Shown here: positions 18,924 to 27,779 of the stretch, one piece after another | How positions within the stretch are numbered: the first letter of the stretch is position 1 | How the letters are laid out: each line of letters opens with the position of its first letter | Assembly (NCBI RefSeq): GCF_002091675.1 | Contig: NZ_BDAE01000001.1 | Span: forward strand, 124,001-188,000 | DNA: 64,000 bases | Source: Pseudomonas luteola NBRC 103146 | GTDB lineage: Bacteria > Pseudomonadota > Gammaproteobacteria > Pseudomonadales > Pseudomonadaceae | Direction: 5' to 3' | Notes under the pieces: model-generated | Databases searched by the model: none | What the model was told of the DNA's origin: nothing | Seen by the model: only the letters and a program-made list of their open reading frames with translations | Position numbers and translations under genes: made by a program

Positions 18924-19418
18924 ATTTCTCCAGCCTGATCGAGCGGCATTAACCCAAAAGCAGTGAGCTAGTTGATTAAGAACCCGATAGTGGTTGGTTT
19001 AATAATGAGCGACTGATGCTCAATTATTGCCCAACAGTAAATCAATGTGATGGTCGCTATGTTGAACGCGTTTAAAAGTTAAGCAAACTTTAAATAAAGC
19101 GAAAAACACAGAGCACCGCAGTTTATAAAAAACCAGGGCGATAGTGTGCCTGCCTATACGGGCAAGGCCAGAGGCGGGGCGGAGCGCTATGGCGGCGTGG
19201 GCAGCCAGAAAAGGAGATTGGTCATAAAACGTGCCAATAACAGCGTGCTTAGTCGGCGAACACTAACACACCTTTGTGACGGTTTGTCAGCAAAGTTGTT
19301 TCAAGACAGACAAACCTTTACAGAGGCTGTTGAAAGGCTATGAAGTTGGCAGAAGAAGCGGGCCTAGTACCTTGAGGCTTGTGAGTTCCATGGCAAGGCC
19401 GCTCTTCTTTGATAAGGG
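18924..19418. other. Gene-poor region between rfbD and pcaJ
   Basis: 495 bases with no supported gene. The first 220 bases are AT-rich and probably carry the rfbD promoter. An open frame at 19146-19343 has no convincing ribosome site and no recognisable protein features. No tRNA or clear repeat seen. Confidence 0.5.
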
Positions 19419-20063
19419 TCAAACCGGCTTTTGTACCAGTGCAAGGCCAGTCATTTCCTGAAGACTTTCAAGTGTGAGGCCTTCGACAAGTTCGCTGGCA
19501 TACACGCGGCCGTCAGCAATATCGAAAATAGCCAGATCGGTATACACACGAGATACGCAGCCTACGCCCGTCAGCGGGTAGGTACAGTGCTCGACCAGCT
19601 TGCTTTGCCCGGCTTTGGTCATGAGATCCATCATGACAAAGACCTGCTTGGCACCTATTGCAAGGTCCATAGCACCCCCTACGGCAGGAATCGCATCAGG
19701 CTCGCCGGTGTGCCAGTTGGCCAGATCGCCTGTGACGGATACCTGGAAAGCGCCGAGCACGCAGATATCCAAATGGCCGCCGCGCATCATTGCAAACGAA
19801 TCCGCATGGTGAAAAAACGCACCGCCTGGCAGCAGGGTAACAGGCTGCTTGCCAGCGTTGATCAGATCAGAATCTTCCTTGCCCTCCTCTGGCGCCGGAC
19901 CCATGCCCAGTATGCCGTTCTCGCTGTGCAGAAAAATTTCGCGGTCAGCCGGCAGGTGGTTGGCCACTAGCGTCGGCAGTCCAATCCCCAGATTGACGTA
20001 GGCCCCTTCCGGGATGTCCTGGGCGACTCGGGCAGCGATCTGGTTGCGGTTGAGTCTGTTCAT
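19419..20063 (-). CDS. pcaJ: 3-oxoadipate CoA-transferase, subunit B
   Basis: Beta subunit of the enzyme that moves CoA from succinyl-CoA to 3-oxoadipate, the penultimate step of the beta-ketoadipate pathway for protocatechuate and catechol. 214 residues. The catalytic glutamate lies in the SENGILGMGP motif near residue 48. The GGAFFHHADSFAMMRGGHLD block resembles PcaJ more than the acetoacetate-specific ScoB/AtoA. It overlaps pcaI by 4 bases. Other pca genes are absent from the window, which is normal for Pseudomonas. Acetoacetate as substrate cannot be ruled out. Confidence 0.88.
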   Translation of the reverse strand: MNRLNRNQIAARVAQDIPEGAYVNLGIGLPTLVANHLPADREIFLHSENGILGMGPAPEEGKEDSDLINAGKQPVTLLPGGAFFHHADSFAMMRGGHLDICVLGAFQVSVTGDLANWHTGEPDAIPAVGGAMDLAIGAKQVFVMMDLMTKAGQSKLVEHCTYPLTGVGCVSRVYTDLAIFDIADGRVYASELVEGLTLESLQEMTGLALVQKPV

Positions 20064-20734
20064 TCCTGATCTCCTGAAACACGAACGACACGTTGCACAA
20101 AAATGCCTGGCGTAACGATGATTTCCGGATCGATCTCGCCCAGCTCCACAATTTCACGGGTTTGCACGATGGTAGTCTTTGCAGCCGTCGCCATGATGGG
20201 ACCAAAATTGCGGGCAGCCTTGCGGTAGGTCAGGTTGCCCCAACGGTCGGCACGGTCCGCACGAATCAGGGCAAAGTCGGCATGAATGGGATATTGGATA
20301 ACGTAGTGCTTGCCGTTGATTTCGCGTGTTTCCACGCCTTCGGCCAGAATCGTGCCGTAGCTGGTCGGCGTGAAAAAGGCGCCGATACCGGCACCCGCAG
20401 CGCGGATACGCTCGGCCAGATTGCCCTGCGGCACTAACTCCAGTTCAATTTTGCCGGCACGGTAAAGCTCGTCGAATACATAGGAGTCGGTCTGGCGTGG
20501 AAATGAACAGATGATTTTGCGAACCTGACCTGCCTTGAGCAGGGCTGCCAGGCCTACATCGCCATTGCCCGCATTGTTGTTGATGATGGTGAGATCTTTC
20601 GCACCGTGCGCTATCAACGCATCAATCAGCTCAGAAGGCTGTCCGGATGGGCCGAAGCCGCCAATCATCACGGTGGCACCATCGTGGATGTCTTCCACCG
20701 CCTGGCTCAGGCTCTCGACAATCTTGTTGATCAT
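20060..20734 (-). CDS. pcaI: 3-oxoadipate CoA-transferase, subunit A
   Basis: Alpha subunit of the same transferase, 224 residues. The CoA-binding glycine loop reads GGFGPSGQPSELIDAL (about 26-41). KIICSFPRQTDSYVFDELY and AARNFGPIMATAAKTTI are family blocks close to PcaI. It is the first gene of the pcaIJ operon, with a 4-base ATGA overlap. A perfect palindrome about 100 bases upstream is the likely operator for the 3-oxoadipate-responsive regulator PcaR, whose gene is not in this window. Confidence 0.88.
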   Translation of the reverse strand: MINKIVESLSQAVEDIHDGATVMIGGFGPSGQPSELIDALIAHGAKDLTIINNNAGNGDVGLAALLKAGQVRKIICSFPRQTDSYVFDELYRAGKIELELVPQGNLAERIRAAGAGIGAFFTPTSYGTILAEGVETREINGKHYVIQYPIHADFALIRADRADRWGNLTYRKAARNFGPIMATAAKTTIVQTREIVELGEIDPEIIVTPGIFVQRVVRVSGDQE

Positions 20735-20835
20735 TGTATGTCCTCATTCAAGGGTCTCGCTGTTGCTCATGCACCAGCCGAGGAGGTAAGCCGTATGCAC
20801 CGAGCATATGCGATTGCATCCCTTGAAAAAGGTAG

Positions 20836-20858
20836 TTGTGTCCGATAATCGGACACAA
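20836..20858. promoter_or_regulatory. Perfect 23-bp palindrome upstream of pcaI, candidate PcaR operator
   Basis: Arms TTGTGTCCGAT (20836-20846) and ATCGGACACAA (20848-20858) around a central A. The core CCGATAATCGG resembles the known P. putida PcaR site GTTCGATAATCGCAC. It lies 102-124 bases before the pcaI start, in the right place for a promoter-overlapping operator. Confidence 0.7.
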
Positions 20859-21251
20859 AACGCTTCATATGTGCGTTTATCGATCGGCACTAGTATCAGT
20901 ACGTCGTTGTAAGGCAAGTAGACCATTTCGGCATTTCAATACGGTCTTTGGAGAATTAACCGGCACAGCGCTGGTCATTTTAATGACTTACACAAATGCG
21001 ATGATGGCAAAAGGCTCTAGGTCAAGCATTGGCGATTAGGTTAATCAAATATTTGTGTGCACCAATTCACGGTATTGTAGGGGAATCTGAATCATTCCTG
21101 AACACGGGAGAATCGGTTAAGCAAAAAACATTGTGATCCTAAAGTTTCCTTTTACTGTGTCGACTTACTAAAGAGGCCACAGGAAATTCGGCTTTCGCGC
21201 TAACGCTATCAACACAAGGGATTTGAATGAATATTCTTCAGGAAACACTGA
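20859..21251. other. Non-coding stretch upstream of a small hypothetical gene
   Basis: About 390 bases without a supported gene. AT content is higher than in flanking genes. It may hold promoters for the small gene at 21252. No repeat or RNA gene recognised. Confidence 0.4.
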
Positions 21252-21545
21252 ATGAGCTATCTTCACTCCGCGCCCAGTATTGGACGTTTTGTACCCAAAG
21301 AGCAGCATGTCTTTTGGGGTGAGCGAGTCAGCGAGCTGCTGCAGATCGTTGCGATCAGTCACGGCTTTGATTTGATGCGCCTTGGCGCAAGCGAGGCATA
21401 CCGCCTCAAGGGCTTTCTGGATACGCTCGAACAGAATGACTATCCAGAACTGGCCGACTGGAATGACCGGGTTTTTGCCTGCACCCGTCTTACGTGCCGG
21501 GTCGAGCTTGAGAAGTACATGCTGGAAGGCATGCCCAAGTCCTGA
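21252..21545 (+). CDS. Small hypothetical protein (97 aa)
   Basis: Not recognised. A CAGGAA ribosome-site-like element lies 9 bases before the ATG. The protein is soluble and helical, with GERVSELLQIVAISHGFDLM in the middle and a charged C-terminal half holding three cysteines near CTRLTCRVELEKY. No signal peptide or membrane segment. The codon use of the second half resembles neighbouring genes, which supports it being real. An opposite-strand frame at 21168-21362 overlaps its start and looks spurious. Confidence 0.55.
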   Translation: MSYLHSAPSIGRFVPKEQHVFWGERVSELLQIVAISHGFDLMRLGASEAYRLKGFLDTLEQNDYPELADWNDRVFACTRLTCRVELEKYMLEGMPKS

Positions 21546-21596
21546 CGTACCCCCCTCTCCTTTCTGGGCTGCCCGCCTGATGTGGCAGCCGGACGC

Positions 21597-21896
21597 TCAT
21601 GGTGAAACCGCCTCTTCTTCAGCCGATGCAGGTTTGGTCAGGCGCATTGAGGTCAGATATAGCGAAAATACCAGGACGAAGGCACCCAGAAGAAAGCCGA
21701 CATAGGGAATTCTGAAGGCAATCAACAGGGCGGCGGCGGCACCGCTGGCTGCTGCTGGGATAGCTCTGAACACATCAAGCTTCAAGGTAAAGGGTTTGTG
21801 GCATTCGGGACATAATCGGCTTCCATCCGACTCAGGCGGACCGAAGACTGCAGCGTGGAAGGCGCTGATGCTTTGTTTGCAGTGGGGGCATTTCAT
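21597..21896 (-). CDS. Small zinc-ribbon membrane protein
   Basis: 99 residues. The N-terminal CPHC (3-6) and CPEC (about 29-32) form a rubredoxin-like zinc ribbon, followed by two hydrophobic stretches (about 44-62 and 65-82) that should span the inner membrane. Such proteins are common and uncharacterised; the ribbon would face the cytoplasm. Monocistronic, with an unrelated small gene upstream on the other strand. Confidence 0.72.
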   Translation of the reverse strand: MKCPHCKQSISAFHAAVFGPPESDGSRLCPECHKPFTLKLDVFRAIPAAASGAAAALLIAFRIPYVGFLLGAFVLVFSLYLTSMRLTKPASAEEEAVSP

Positions 21897-22560
21897 GCTG
21901 AATTCCTTTTCAAGCAGTCAGGCAGGTTAACTGCATCCTGAAATCCTACGCGCGCTCCGAAGAAAATGGGGAGCTGCCGTGCAGAGCTGTGAGCAGGTTC
22001 ATGTAAATAAGCATGGGTTTGTGCTAAAGCCACAGGCCGTTAGCTCAAGTGCCTGGACTGTCTTTTCGAACGGATAGGACCCTCCGGGCTGCCGATCGTT
22101 TCTGTTCTTATCACATCTTGTGGCCCTGGCTGGAGCAGCCCTGCGTCAGAATGTCAGTCACGGTATTGTTCGTCCCTGCCGTACGCCAGGATATGCTGGC
22201 ATAGCCTTTCGTCTAAAAACATATAAGGTGACTCAACGCTTACGGGTGCGTTCCGAAACGAGCCTTCTTCTCCCTGCCCATCGAAGCGGTTTCGCTGGAA
22301 TGGTTTCAGTAGAGGCACTCCAGCGCAGCGGCTTAAAGTGATCCCGTCAGAGAGGTCTTTCGGATCTGTCCAGTCCTAGTCGTATTGCTGCCCATCGGCA
22401 TGTGCCGGGCGGACGAAATGCTCTCACCAACCCTTTTTACCTTGTTGCAGAATCCCTTGGCAGGCAGATGAGCCCTTTCCCTTCAGGTGGCGCTGTCTGC
22501 CTTTAGCGACAGGCCCGGCTAAGCGGGCTGTGAACACAATAACTAAAAAGGGTGGTAGCG
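21897..22560. other. 664-base region without a supported gene
   Basis: An open frame at 22120-22341 (73 codons) has no ribosome site and an arginine/leucine-rich composition typical of chance frames. No transposase, tRNA or tandem repeat recognised. The last 60 bases should carry the promoter of the gene starting at 22561. Confidence 0.4.
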
Positions 22561-23082
22561 ATGGAGCACATTCTCAAAGCAGCCTTCGGCTGCCTAAGCG
22601 AAGCCGAGCATGTCCGACATGAGTTGATCGCAAAAGGTGTAGCCGGTCGGCATATCTCACTTTCAGCCTCTCGAAATGAGACGGCAGGTTCTTCCACAGG
22701 TTCGCTGGGTGAACGAATCAGCCATTTCTTCTGTTCGCTTTTCGACCTGGCCGATGATGAGCCCGCGCGCGAGGCCATTACCGAGCACTCGACTGTCCTG
22801 ACGGTCACGCTTACCGAGTACCAGCAGCAGGCCGTAGTTGAGGCCGTGCTCGCGCAGAACGGTGCAATGAGTGCCCATGCCCTGACGGATGACTATGCCA
22901 TCTCCAGTCACTATCCAAGTTCGGCCTGTATGCTCGGCATGGGTTCCTTCGCCTTGGCCGGTCAGGTGCCACAAGAGGCGACAGGAGGCCGGTTCGTGCC
23001 GACCCAGGCGGAAGAGGAGGCCTGGTTGACCAAGCCTCCGCTGGAGCTGCCCTCGCTGTCTCTCTCATTTGCCAAGCCCTGA
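22561..23082 (+). CDS. Hypothetical protein resembling general-stress 17M-type domains
   Basis: 173 residues, starting MEHILKAAFGCLSEAEHVRHEL after a GGGTGG-type ribosome site (an in-frame GTG at 22552 would add three residues). The first 90 residues follow the pattern of stress-protein 17M-like domains: a beta strand, a helix with AEHVRHELIAKG, then AGRHISLSAS, and later STVLTVTLTEYQQQAVVEAVLAQNGA. The C-terminal 50 residues are not recognisable. Function unknown; domain assignment is from pattern only. Confidence 0.6.
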   Translation: MEHILKAAFGCLSEAEHVRHELIAKGVAGRHISLSASRNETAGSSTGSLGERISHFFCSLFDLADDEPAREAITEHSTVLTVTLTEYQQQAVVEAVLAQNGAMSAHALTDDYAISSHYPSSACMLGMGSFALAGQVPQEATGGRFVPTQAEEEAWLTKPPLELPSLSLSFAKP

Positions 23083-23105
23083 TCACAGAATCAGGGCTTG
23101 CAGGG

Positions 23106-24122
23106 CTAGGTGCGCAGTGCTGCCATGGCCTGACCGAGATAGCGTTGGATATCGTCTGTCATCCAGGTGCCCTCAGCCAGCTGCGGCTCGCAGGCATGGG
23201 CCTGACGCAGTTTATGGTGGGTCTCGGGATTTGTGCCTGCATAGGCTGTAAACAATGCGGTCCAGCGTTGCGCCAGCTGCAGCGCCTCTGGAGAGTGGGG
23301 AGGCAGTCCGTTATCCATAATGCGGCGTAAATCGGCCAGAAGCGGTAGCCATTTCGGGACCTGCTCGCCATAGTTTGCCTGCATGAAGGCGAACTCTTCG
23401 GGTGTGAGATACCGTTCATAGATCGCAAGCTTGCCGGCCGTGAAGGCCTTCAGGATAAAGCGGGTCATCTCGGTGGTGACACCCGTCTGCTCCTGTAGCG
23501 GGGCCTCATGGCGGAACAGCTCGTTGAGCCGTACGGCCAGGGCCGGGTTGGTTGATGTATTGCGCTCCAGGAGCGTCATCCAGCGCCGTGCCAGCGACTG
23601 TGCTTGAACGGACTCAGGGGGGAGCCCTTGTTGGAGGAGCTGATGGGCTTCCTGCACCAGTGCGCGCCAAGCCTGCTGGTTGGCGGGAGTGTAGAAAGGC
23701 AGTTCATTCAGGTCTTCAGGGGCGAAATGCTGTTCGTACATGGTCATCAATTCCAGGGTCTTCAACCAATCGGCCAGGTCAGGCTCCTCTCCTCCACTGA
23801 GTTGGCGATGCAAGTCTGCCAGGCGATTACGCAGATTCGTTTGCCGGGTAATCTGTCGGTCCAGCAGGCGGATCTGCTGCTCGGTGATGGTCAGGAGCGC
23901 AACGTCTGGCCGCGCCAGAAGGGCTCCGATCTCGGCCAGCGACAGGCCCATGCCACGCAGGGCCTGGATCTGGTGCAGCCGGGCAATATCGGCCCGGTTA
24001 TACAGTCGGTAGCCAGCATCGGAACGCGCGGAGGGTGTGAGCAGGCCGATGCTGTCGTAATGGTGAAGAGCCCGAATCGTAAGACCCGACTGCTTAGCCA
24101 GTTCGCCCACTTTCAATAGCAT
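23106..24122 (-). CDS. MerR-family regulator with two TipAS-like ligand domains
   Basis: Transcription regulator, 338 residues. The start MLLKVGELAKQSGLTIRALH at 24122 is the standard MerR beginning; the frame continues 7 codons upstream. The MerR DNA-binding domain covers 1-70 and a coiled coil 75-110. The rest holds two copies of a TipAS-like helical module: LVQEAHQLLQQGLPPESVQAQ...RRWMTLL near 170 and LLADLRRIMDNGLPPHSPEAL...RWTALF near 275. TipAS domains bind antibiotics or other small molecules. It lies downstream of a Bcr/CflA efflux gene on the same strand and may control it. Confidence 0.85.
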   Translation of the reverse strand: MLLKVGELAKQSGLTIRALHHYDSIGLLTPSARSDAGYRLYNRADIARLHQIQALRGMGLSLAEIGALLARPDVALLTITEQQIRLLDRQITRQTNLRNRLADLHRQLSGGEEPDLADWLKTLELMTMYEQHFAPEDLNELPFYTPANQQAWRALVQEAHQLLQQGLPPESVQAQSLARRWMTLLERNTSTNPALAVRLNELFRHEAPLQEQTGVTTEMTRFILKAFTAGKLAIYERYLTPEEFAFMQANYGEQVPKWLPLLADLRRIMDNGLPPHSPEALQLAQRWTALFTAYAGTNPETHHKLRQAHACEPQLAEGTWMTDDIQRYLGQAMAALRT

Positions 24123-24205
24123 CGAATTGCTCCTTTCTTCCACGTGCGGAATTGATCCTGAGACCTCACGTTACGATAGGGTCAAGGGGGCTGTGAACAA
24201 AGACG

Positions 24206-24233
24206 CGGGCTGGCTATTTAAATGGCCAGCCCG
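24206..24233 (-). terminator. Stem-loop downstream of the Bcr/CflA gene
   Basis: Perfect 9-base arms CGGGCTGGC / GCCAGCCCG with a 10-base AT-rich loop, 8 bases beyond the efflux gene stop. The downstream side on the minus strand is only moderately T-rich (CGCGTCTTTG), so termination strength is uncertain. Confidence 0.55.
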
Positions 24234-24241
24234 GAAAGACA

Positions 24242-25507
24242 TTACCGCGCTGAGGCGGGCTCGGCCGATGAGGAAAGGCGCGTGACCAGCGCCCAACCCA
24301 AGCCACTTACCACGACCCCAATGGACAGCGCCACGGCCAGACGGAAGGCGCTGCCGTACACCAGCGGCGCAAGCCAGCCGCTGACGATGGAAAAGAAGAT
24401 CATCTGGACAAACCCCAGGACTGACGCGGCGGTGCCGGATAGCTCCGGTACGCGCTCAAGGATGCGTAGCGTCATGGTAGGAATGCCCAGCGACAGACCG
24501 AAGACGAACAGCCCGTGCGGGATAACGGCCGCATAGACATTCAGGTCGGTAGCCAGACCTGTATAGGTCAGGTTGATCAGGCAGCTCAGGCCAAGCATGG
24601 CGTAGGCAAAGCCGATCAGTCGACCGGAAGGCAATTGTGAGGAAAGCCGTGCTGCCAGAAAGGACCCGCTAGTCAATCCGATTACGATGGGAATAAACAG
24701 ATAGCCAAAGTCGGTTTCGGCCAGCCCCAGTACCTGGGTGACAAAATCGGGGGCGGCGCCGATCAGGAAGGCGAAGCCGCCAAACAGGGCGCCGAAGACC
24801 ACGGCGCGTGCCATGAACTGCCCGTCCCGCATGACTCGTCCGTAATTGCGCGACAGGACGCTCAGATCGAAGGCTTGTCTGCGTTCTGGCGCCAGGGTCT
24901 CGGGCATCAGGAACGCGCAGAGCGAGGCGCTGAAAACGGCAAGCGCCGCGAGGAAAAAGAATACGCCGCGCCAACCGGTGTGTTCTGACAGGTAGCCGCC
25001 AATAATCGGCGCAAAGGCTGGGGACACGCTGAAGACCATGATGATGTAGGACATGGTTTTCTGGGCCACCGGACCCTTGTAACAGTCCGTCACGATGGCC
25101 TGTCCCACTACCATTCCTGCACCAGCGGACAGGCCCTGGCAGACACGGCCTGCCAGCAGCCAGTCGAAGCTCGGGCCGAATGCCGCGATCAGCGAGCCGG
25201 CGATATACACCGCCAGGGCCGAAAGAATGACCCGCCGGCGGCCGAACGAGTCGGACAGGGTGCCATGCAGAAGCGTCATGAATGCGAACGCCAGCATATA
25301 CAGGCCGAGCGTCAATTGGGTCTTTTCAGGTGTCAGCTGAAAATCTCGGCCGATGGCGCCAAAGGCCGGCAGGTAGGCATCAATCGACATGGGGCCGATA
25401 CAGGCCAGGGCGCCGAGGATCAGCACCATCACGGGATAGCGAGGAATAGAGGTGGTGGTCGTTTGCAAGGGGAATAACCTGTCACGGGCCACAGTGGCCC
25501 GCGTCAA
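24242..25507 (-). CDS. Bcr/CflA-family drug:proton antiporter (MFS)
   Basis: 12-segment major facilitator of the inner membrane, 421 residues, of the DHA1 subfamily. The first helix contains ALACIGPMSIDAYLPAF, the Bcr/CflA signature, and GTLSDSFGRRRVIL is the MFS loop 2-3 motif. GRVCQGLSAGAGMVVGQAIV in helix 4-5 marks drug antiporters. Substrates are likely bicyclomycin, chloramphenicol or similar compounds, but cannot be read from sequence. The MerR/TipAS gene follows about 120 bases downstream, a likely regulator. Confidence 0.9.
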   Translation of the reverse strand: MTRATVARDRLFPLQTTTTSIPRYPVMVLILGALACIGPMSIDAYLPAFGAIGRDFQLTPEKTQLTLGLYMLAFAFMTLLHGTLSDSFGRRRVILSALAVYIAGSLIAAFGPSFDWLLAGRVCQGLSAGAGMVVGQAIVTDCYKGPVAQKTMSYIIMVFSVSPAFAPIIGGYLSEHTGWRGVFFFLAALAVFSASLCAFLMPETLAPERRQAFDLSVLSRNYGRVMRDGQFMARAVVFGALFGGFAFLIGAAPDFVTQVLGLAETDFGYLFIPIVIGLTSGSFLAARLSSQLPSGRLIGFAYAMLGLSCLINLTYTGLATDLNVYAAVIPHGLFVFGLSLGIPTMTLRILERVPELSGTAASVLGFVQMIFFSIVSGWLAPLVYGSAFRLAVALSIGVVVSGLGWALVTRLSSSAEPASAR

Positions 25508-25527
25508 ACAAGGGAAACGCCTACCCC

Positions 25528-26145
25528 TCAGGGTAGGATGATCAGCCGGTCCGGTAGCTCGTTACGCGTATGGGTTGCCGGCAGGTGTTGCTTCAGGTGC
25601 TCACCGCATGCATCGATACAGGTCAGAAAGCCCTGCAAGGTTTCGCCGCGACGAACCTGCTGTGTAAAGGTTGCGATGATCGACTGCCAGGTTTCGTCAC
25701 TCAGCTTTTGCGAAATACCTCGGTCTACGAGGATTTCCACATAGCGTTCGGCTTCCGATACAAAGATCAGCATGCCAGTTTCCGCCTGTGTGTGGTGAAG
25801 GTTGTGCTCGAGAAACTGACGGCGTGCCAGGTTGGACGCGCGCCAGCAACGCACCTGGCGTGGAATCAGACGCGTCGTGATGGCTGGAATGCGGAAGATC
25901 AGACTCAGCGCAATCAACGTGCCCCACTGGACCAGCAGGAGTTCATGGGGGCTCAGCCAACCTGGGTAGTAATTGATCGCGCCTGGAACGATCAATGCAA
26001 TGAGGCTCGCCCAGAGTAACGGGATATAGGTGTAATCATCGGCCCGTGCGGCCAGCACCGTGACCAGCTCTGCATCGGTATCGCGTTCAACGCGAGAGAT
26101 GGCTTCAGCGACCTGTCGCTGCTCGTGCTCGTTGAGTAATGTCAT
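25528..26145 (-). CDS. TPM-domain membrane protein
   Basis: 205 residues. An N-terminal acidic motif ISRVERDTDAELVTVLA is the start of a TPM (TLP18.3/Psb32/MOLO-1) domain. Two hydrophobic helices follow (about 42-58 and 70-88), then the second half of the domain with ETGMLIFVSEAERYVEILVDRGIS. No signal peptide, so it sits in the inner membrane by internal helices. Third gene of the lemA-TPM-TPM operon, 15 bases after its neighbour. Function unknown in Pseudomonas. Confidence 0.82.
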   Translation of the reverse strand: MTLLNEHEQRQVAEAISRVERDTDAELVTVLAARADDYTYIPLLWASLIALIVPGAINYYPGWLSPHELLLVQWGTLIALSLIFRIPAITTRLIPRQVRCWRASNLARRQFLEHNLHHTQAETGMLIFVSEAERYVEILVDRGISQKLSDETWQSIIATFTQQVRRGETLQGFLTCIDACGEHLKQHLPATHTRNELPDRLIILP

Positions 26146-26160
26146 AGAGGTCCGCTCTCC

Positions 26161-26940
26161 TTACCAATCACCTGAAGCCCCGCCGCCGCCAAAGCTGCCG
26201 CCGCCCCCACCAAAACCACCTCCTCCAAGGCCACCTCCTCCCGAGCGGCCACCACCGCCGAGAACACTGCCAAGGATTGCGCCGGTTAGCACCGAGTTGC
26301 CTCGCCCGCCACGTCCACCACGACCGCCTCCGCCACCTTTCATCATGAACAGGATGATGACGAACAGGACGATGAACAGAATCGGGGTAGGACGATCTTC
26401 ACTGTCGTGATATGTATCATCCTGTGCCGGGCGTGCCAGCGGATCGCCGCCCAGTACCTTGAGCATGGCGCTAGCCCCCTCGTTAATGCCTTGAGCAAAT
26501 TGACCCTGCCGGAACGCGGGAACAATGACCTGATTGATGATCAGGAAGGACTGCGCATCCGTCAGGCGGTCTTCCAGACCATAGCCGACTTCGATTCGGA
26601 CCTTGCGGTCGTCACGCGAGACAAGAAGTAGCGCACCATTGTCTTTGCCTTTCTGCCCGATCCCCCAATGGCGACCGAGCTGATAGCCATACTCCTCAAT
26701 GGAACGGCCTTGCAGGCTGGGGATGGTAGCGACCACCACCTGTTCGCTCGTCGCCTGCTCATGGGCCTTGAGCATCTGCTCCAGTCGGGCCTTGGTCTGG
26801 GCATCCAACATTCCGGCCTGATCAACAACCCGGCCGGTCAAGGGTGGGAAACCAGGAGCCTGCTGGGCCTGTGCCACCGCTGCACAAGCCCAGAACAGAA
26901 TCCACAGCGCAAAGGCGCGAAACACCGGGCGATCAATCAT
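26161..26940 (-). CDS. TPM-domain protein with glycine-rich tail (YgcG-like)
   Basis: 259 residues. A signal peptide or anchor (1-25) is followed by a periplasmic TPM domain: VVDQAGMLDAQTKARLEQML, then EQVVVATIPSLQGRSIEEYG, then DDRKVRIEVGYGLED. A transmembrane segment lies near residue 195 (ILFIVLFVIILFMMKGG), and the tail is glycine/serine-rich with FGGGGGSFGGGGASGDW. This is the standard YgcG layout. Its start overlaps the lemA stop by 4 bases, which suggests joint work at the membrane. Confidence 0.87.
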   Translation of the reverse strand: MIDRPVFRAFALWILFWACAAVAQAQQAPGFPPLTGRVVDQAGMLDAQTKARLEQMLKAHEQATSEQVVVATIPSLQGRSIEEYGYQLGRHWGIGQKGKDNGALLLVSRDDRKVRIEVGYGLEDRLTDAQSFLIINQVIVPAFRQGQFAQGINEGASAMLKVLGGDPLARPAQDDTYHDSEDRPTPILFIVLFVIILFMMKGGGGGRGGRGGRGNSVLTGAILGSVLGGGGRSGGGGLGGGGFGGGGGSFGGGGASGDW

Positions 26941-27551
26941 TGATTGAAGTTGACCTTGGGTGCCTGATCAGCGTTAGGCGTCGTGGCTTTGAAGTTCTCG
27001 CGAACCGGCAGGTCGCTGTAGAAGATCTTGTGCCAGATGCTGCCCGGGAAAGTGCGGATTTCGGTGTTATAGCGCTCGACCGAGGCGATGAAGTCACGGC
27101 GGGCCACGGCGATACGGTTTTCAGTACCTTCCAGCTGGGATTGCAGGGCCATGAAGTTTTGATTGGATTTCAGATCCGGATAACGCTCGGACACCACCAT
27201 CAACCGGCTCAGGGCACCACTCAGCTGCTGCTGGGCCTGATCGAACTGCTGGAGTTTCTGGGGATCGTTAAGCGTGCTCGCGTCGACCTGAATGGAGGTT
27301 GCCTTGGCGCGGGCCTCGATCACGGCGGTGAGGGTGTCCTGCTCCTGCTTGGCGTAACCCTTTACGGTCTCAACCAGATTCGGGATGAGATCGGCACGGC
27401 GCTGATACTGGTTTTCCACCTGCGCCCAGGCCGACTTCACTTGCTCGTCATAGGTAGGAATAGTGTTAATGCCGCAGCCGCTCAAGAGCGAAGCCAGCAC
27501 GGCGAAGACCGCAATCTTCCAGCTCAAGCGTAGTCCCTGGGTCATATGCAT
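26937..27551 (-). CDS. lemA: LemA-family lipoprotein
   Basis: 204 residues. The N-terminus has a lipobox, ASLLSGC, so it is probably a lipoprotein. The LemA coiled-coil domain is unmistakable: AWAQVENQYQRRADLIPNLV, then VKGYAKQEQDTLTAVIEARAKA, SRLMVVSERYPDLKSNQNF, and YNTEIRTFPGSIWHKIF. Function is not established. It heads the lemA-TPM-TPM operon. Either of two ATGs (27551 or 27545) may be used. Not to be confused with the old name lemA for the GacS kinase. Confidence 0.9.
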   Translation of the reverse strand: MHMTQGLRLSWKIAVFAVLASLLSGCGINTIPTYDEQVKSAWAQVENQYQRRADLIPNLVETVKGYAKQEQDTLTAVIEARAKATSIQVDASTLNDPQKLQQFDQAQQQLSGALSRLMVVSERYPDLKSNQNFMALQSQLEGTENRIAVARRDFIASVERYNTEIRTFPGSIWHKIFYSDLPVRENFKATTPNADQAPKVNFNQ

Positions 27552-27779
27552 TGCGTGTAACTCTCCGTTTGTATACCTGAATATGGGTGGCAGTCATGGC
27601 TTCGTGATGACGAAGCGTGCGTATAAATACGGATAGCGCGACCCCGCAAGAGTTCAGGCCAATCGCCTCCGCTGTTGTCACAAAAATCGCAACCACTGCC
27701 CATTGAGTTAAGGCTGAGCGAGGCTCATTATCTGGCAGACGGAACTGCCCGGAACAGGCGTTAGGTTTTTGTTGCAGAT

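Noticed and set aside
19146-19343. 65-codon open frame between rfbD and pcaJ
   Set aside because: No ribosome site, low-complexity Gly/Arg start, and no resemblance to known proteins.
22120-22341. 73-codon frame before the stress-like gene
   Set aside because: No start signal and chance-like composition.
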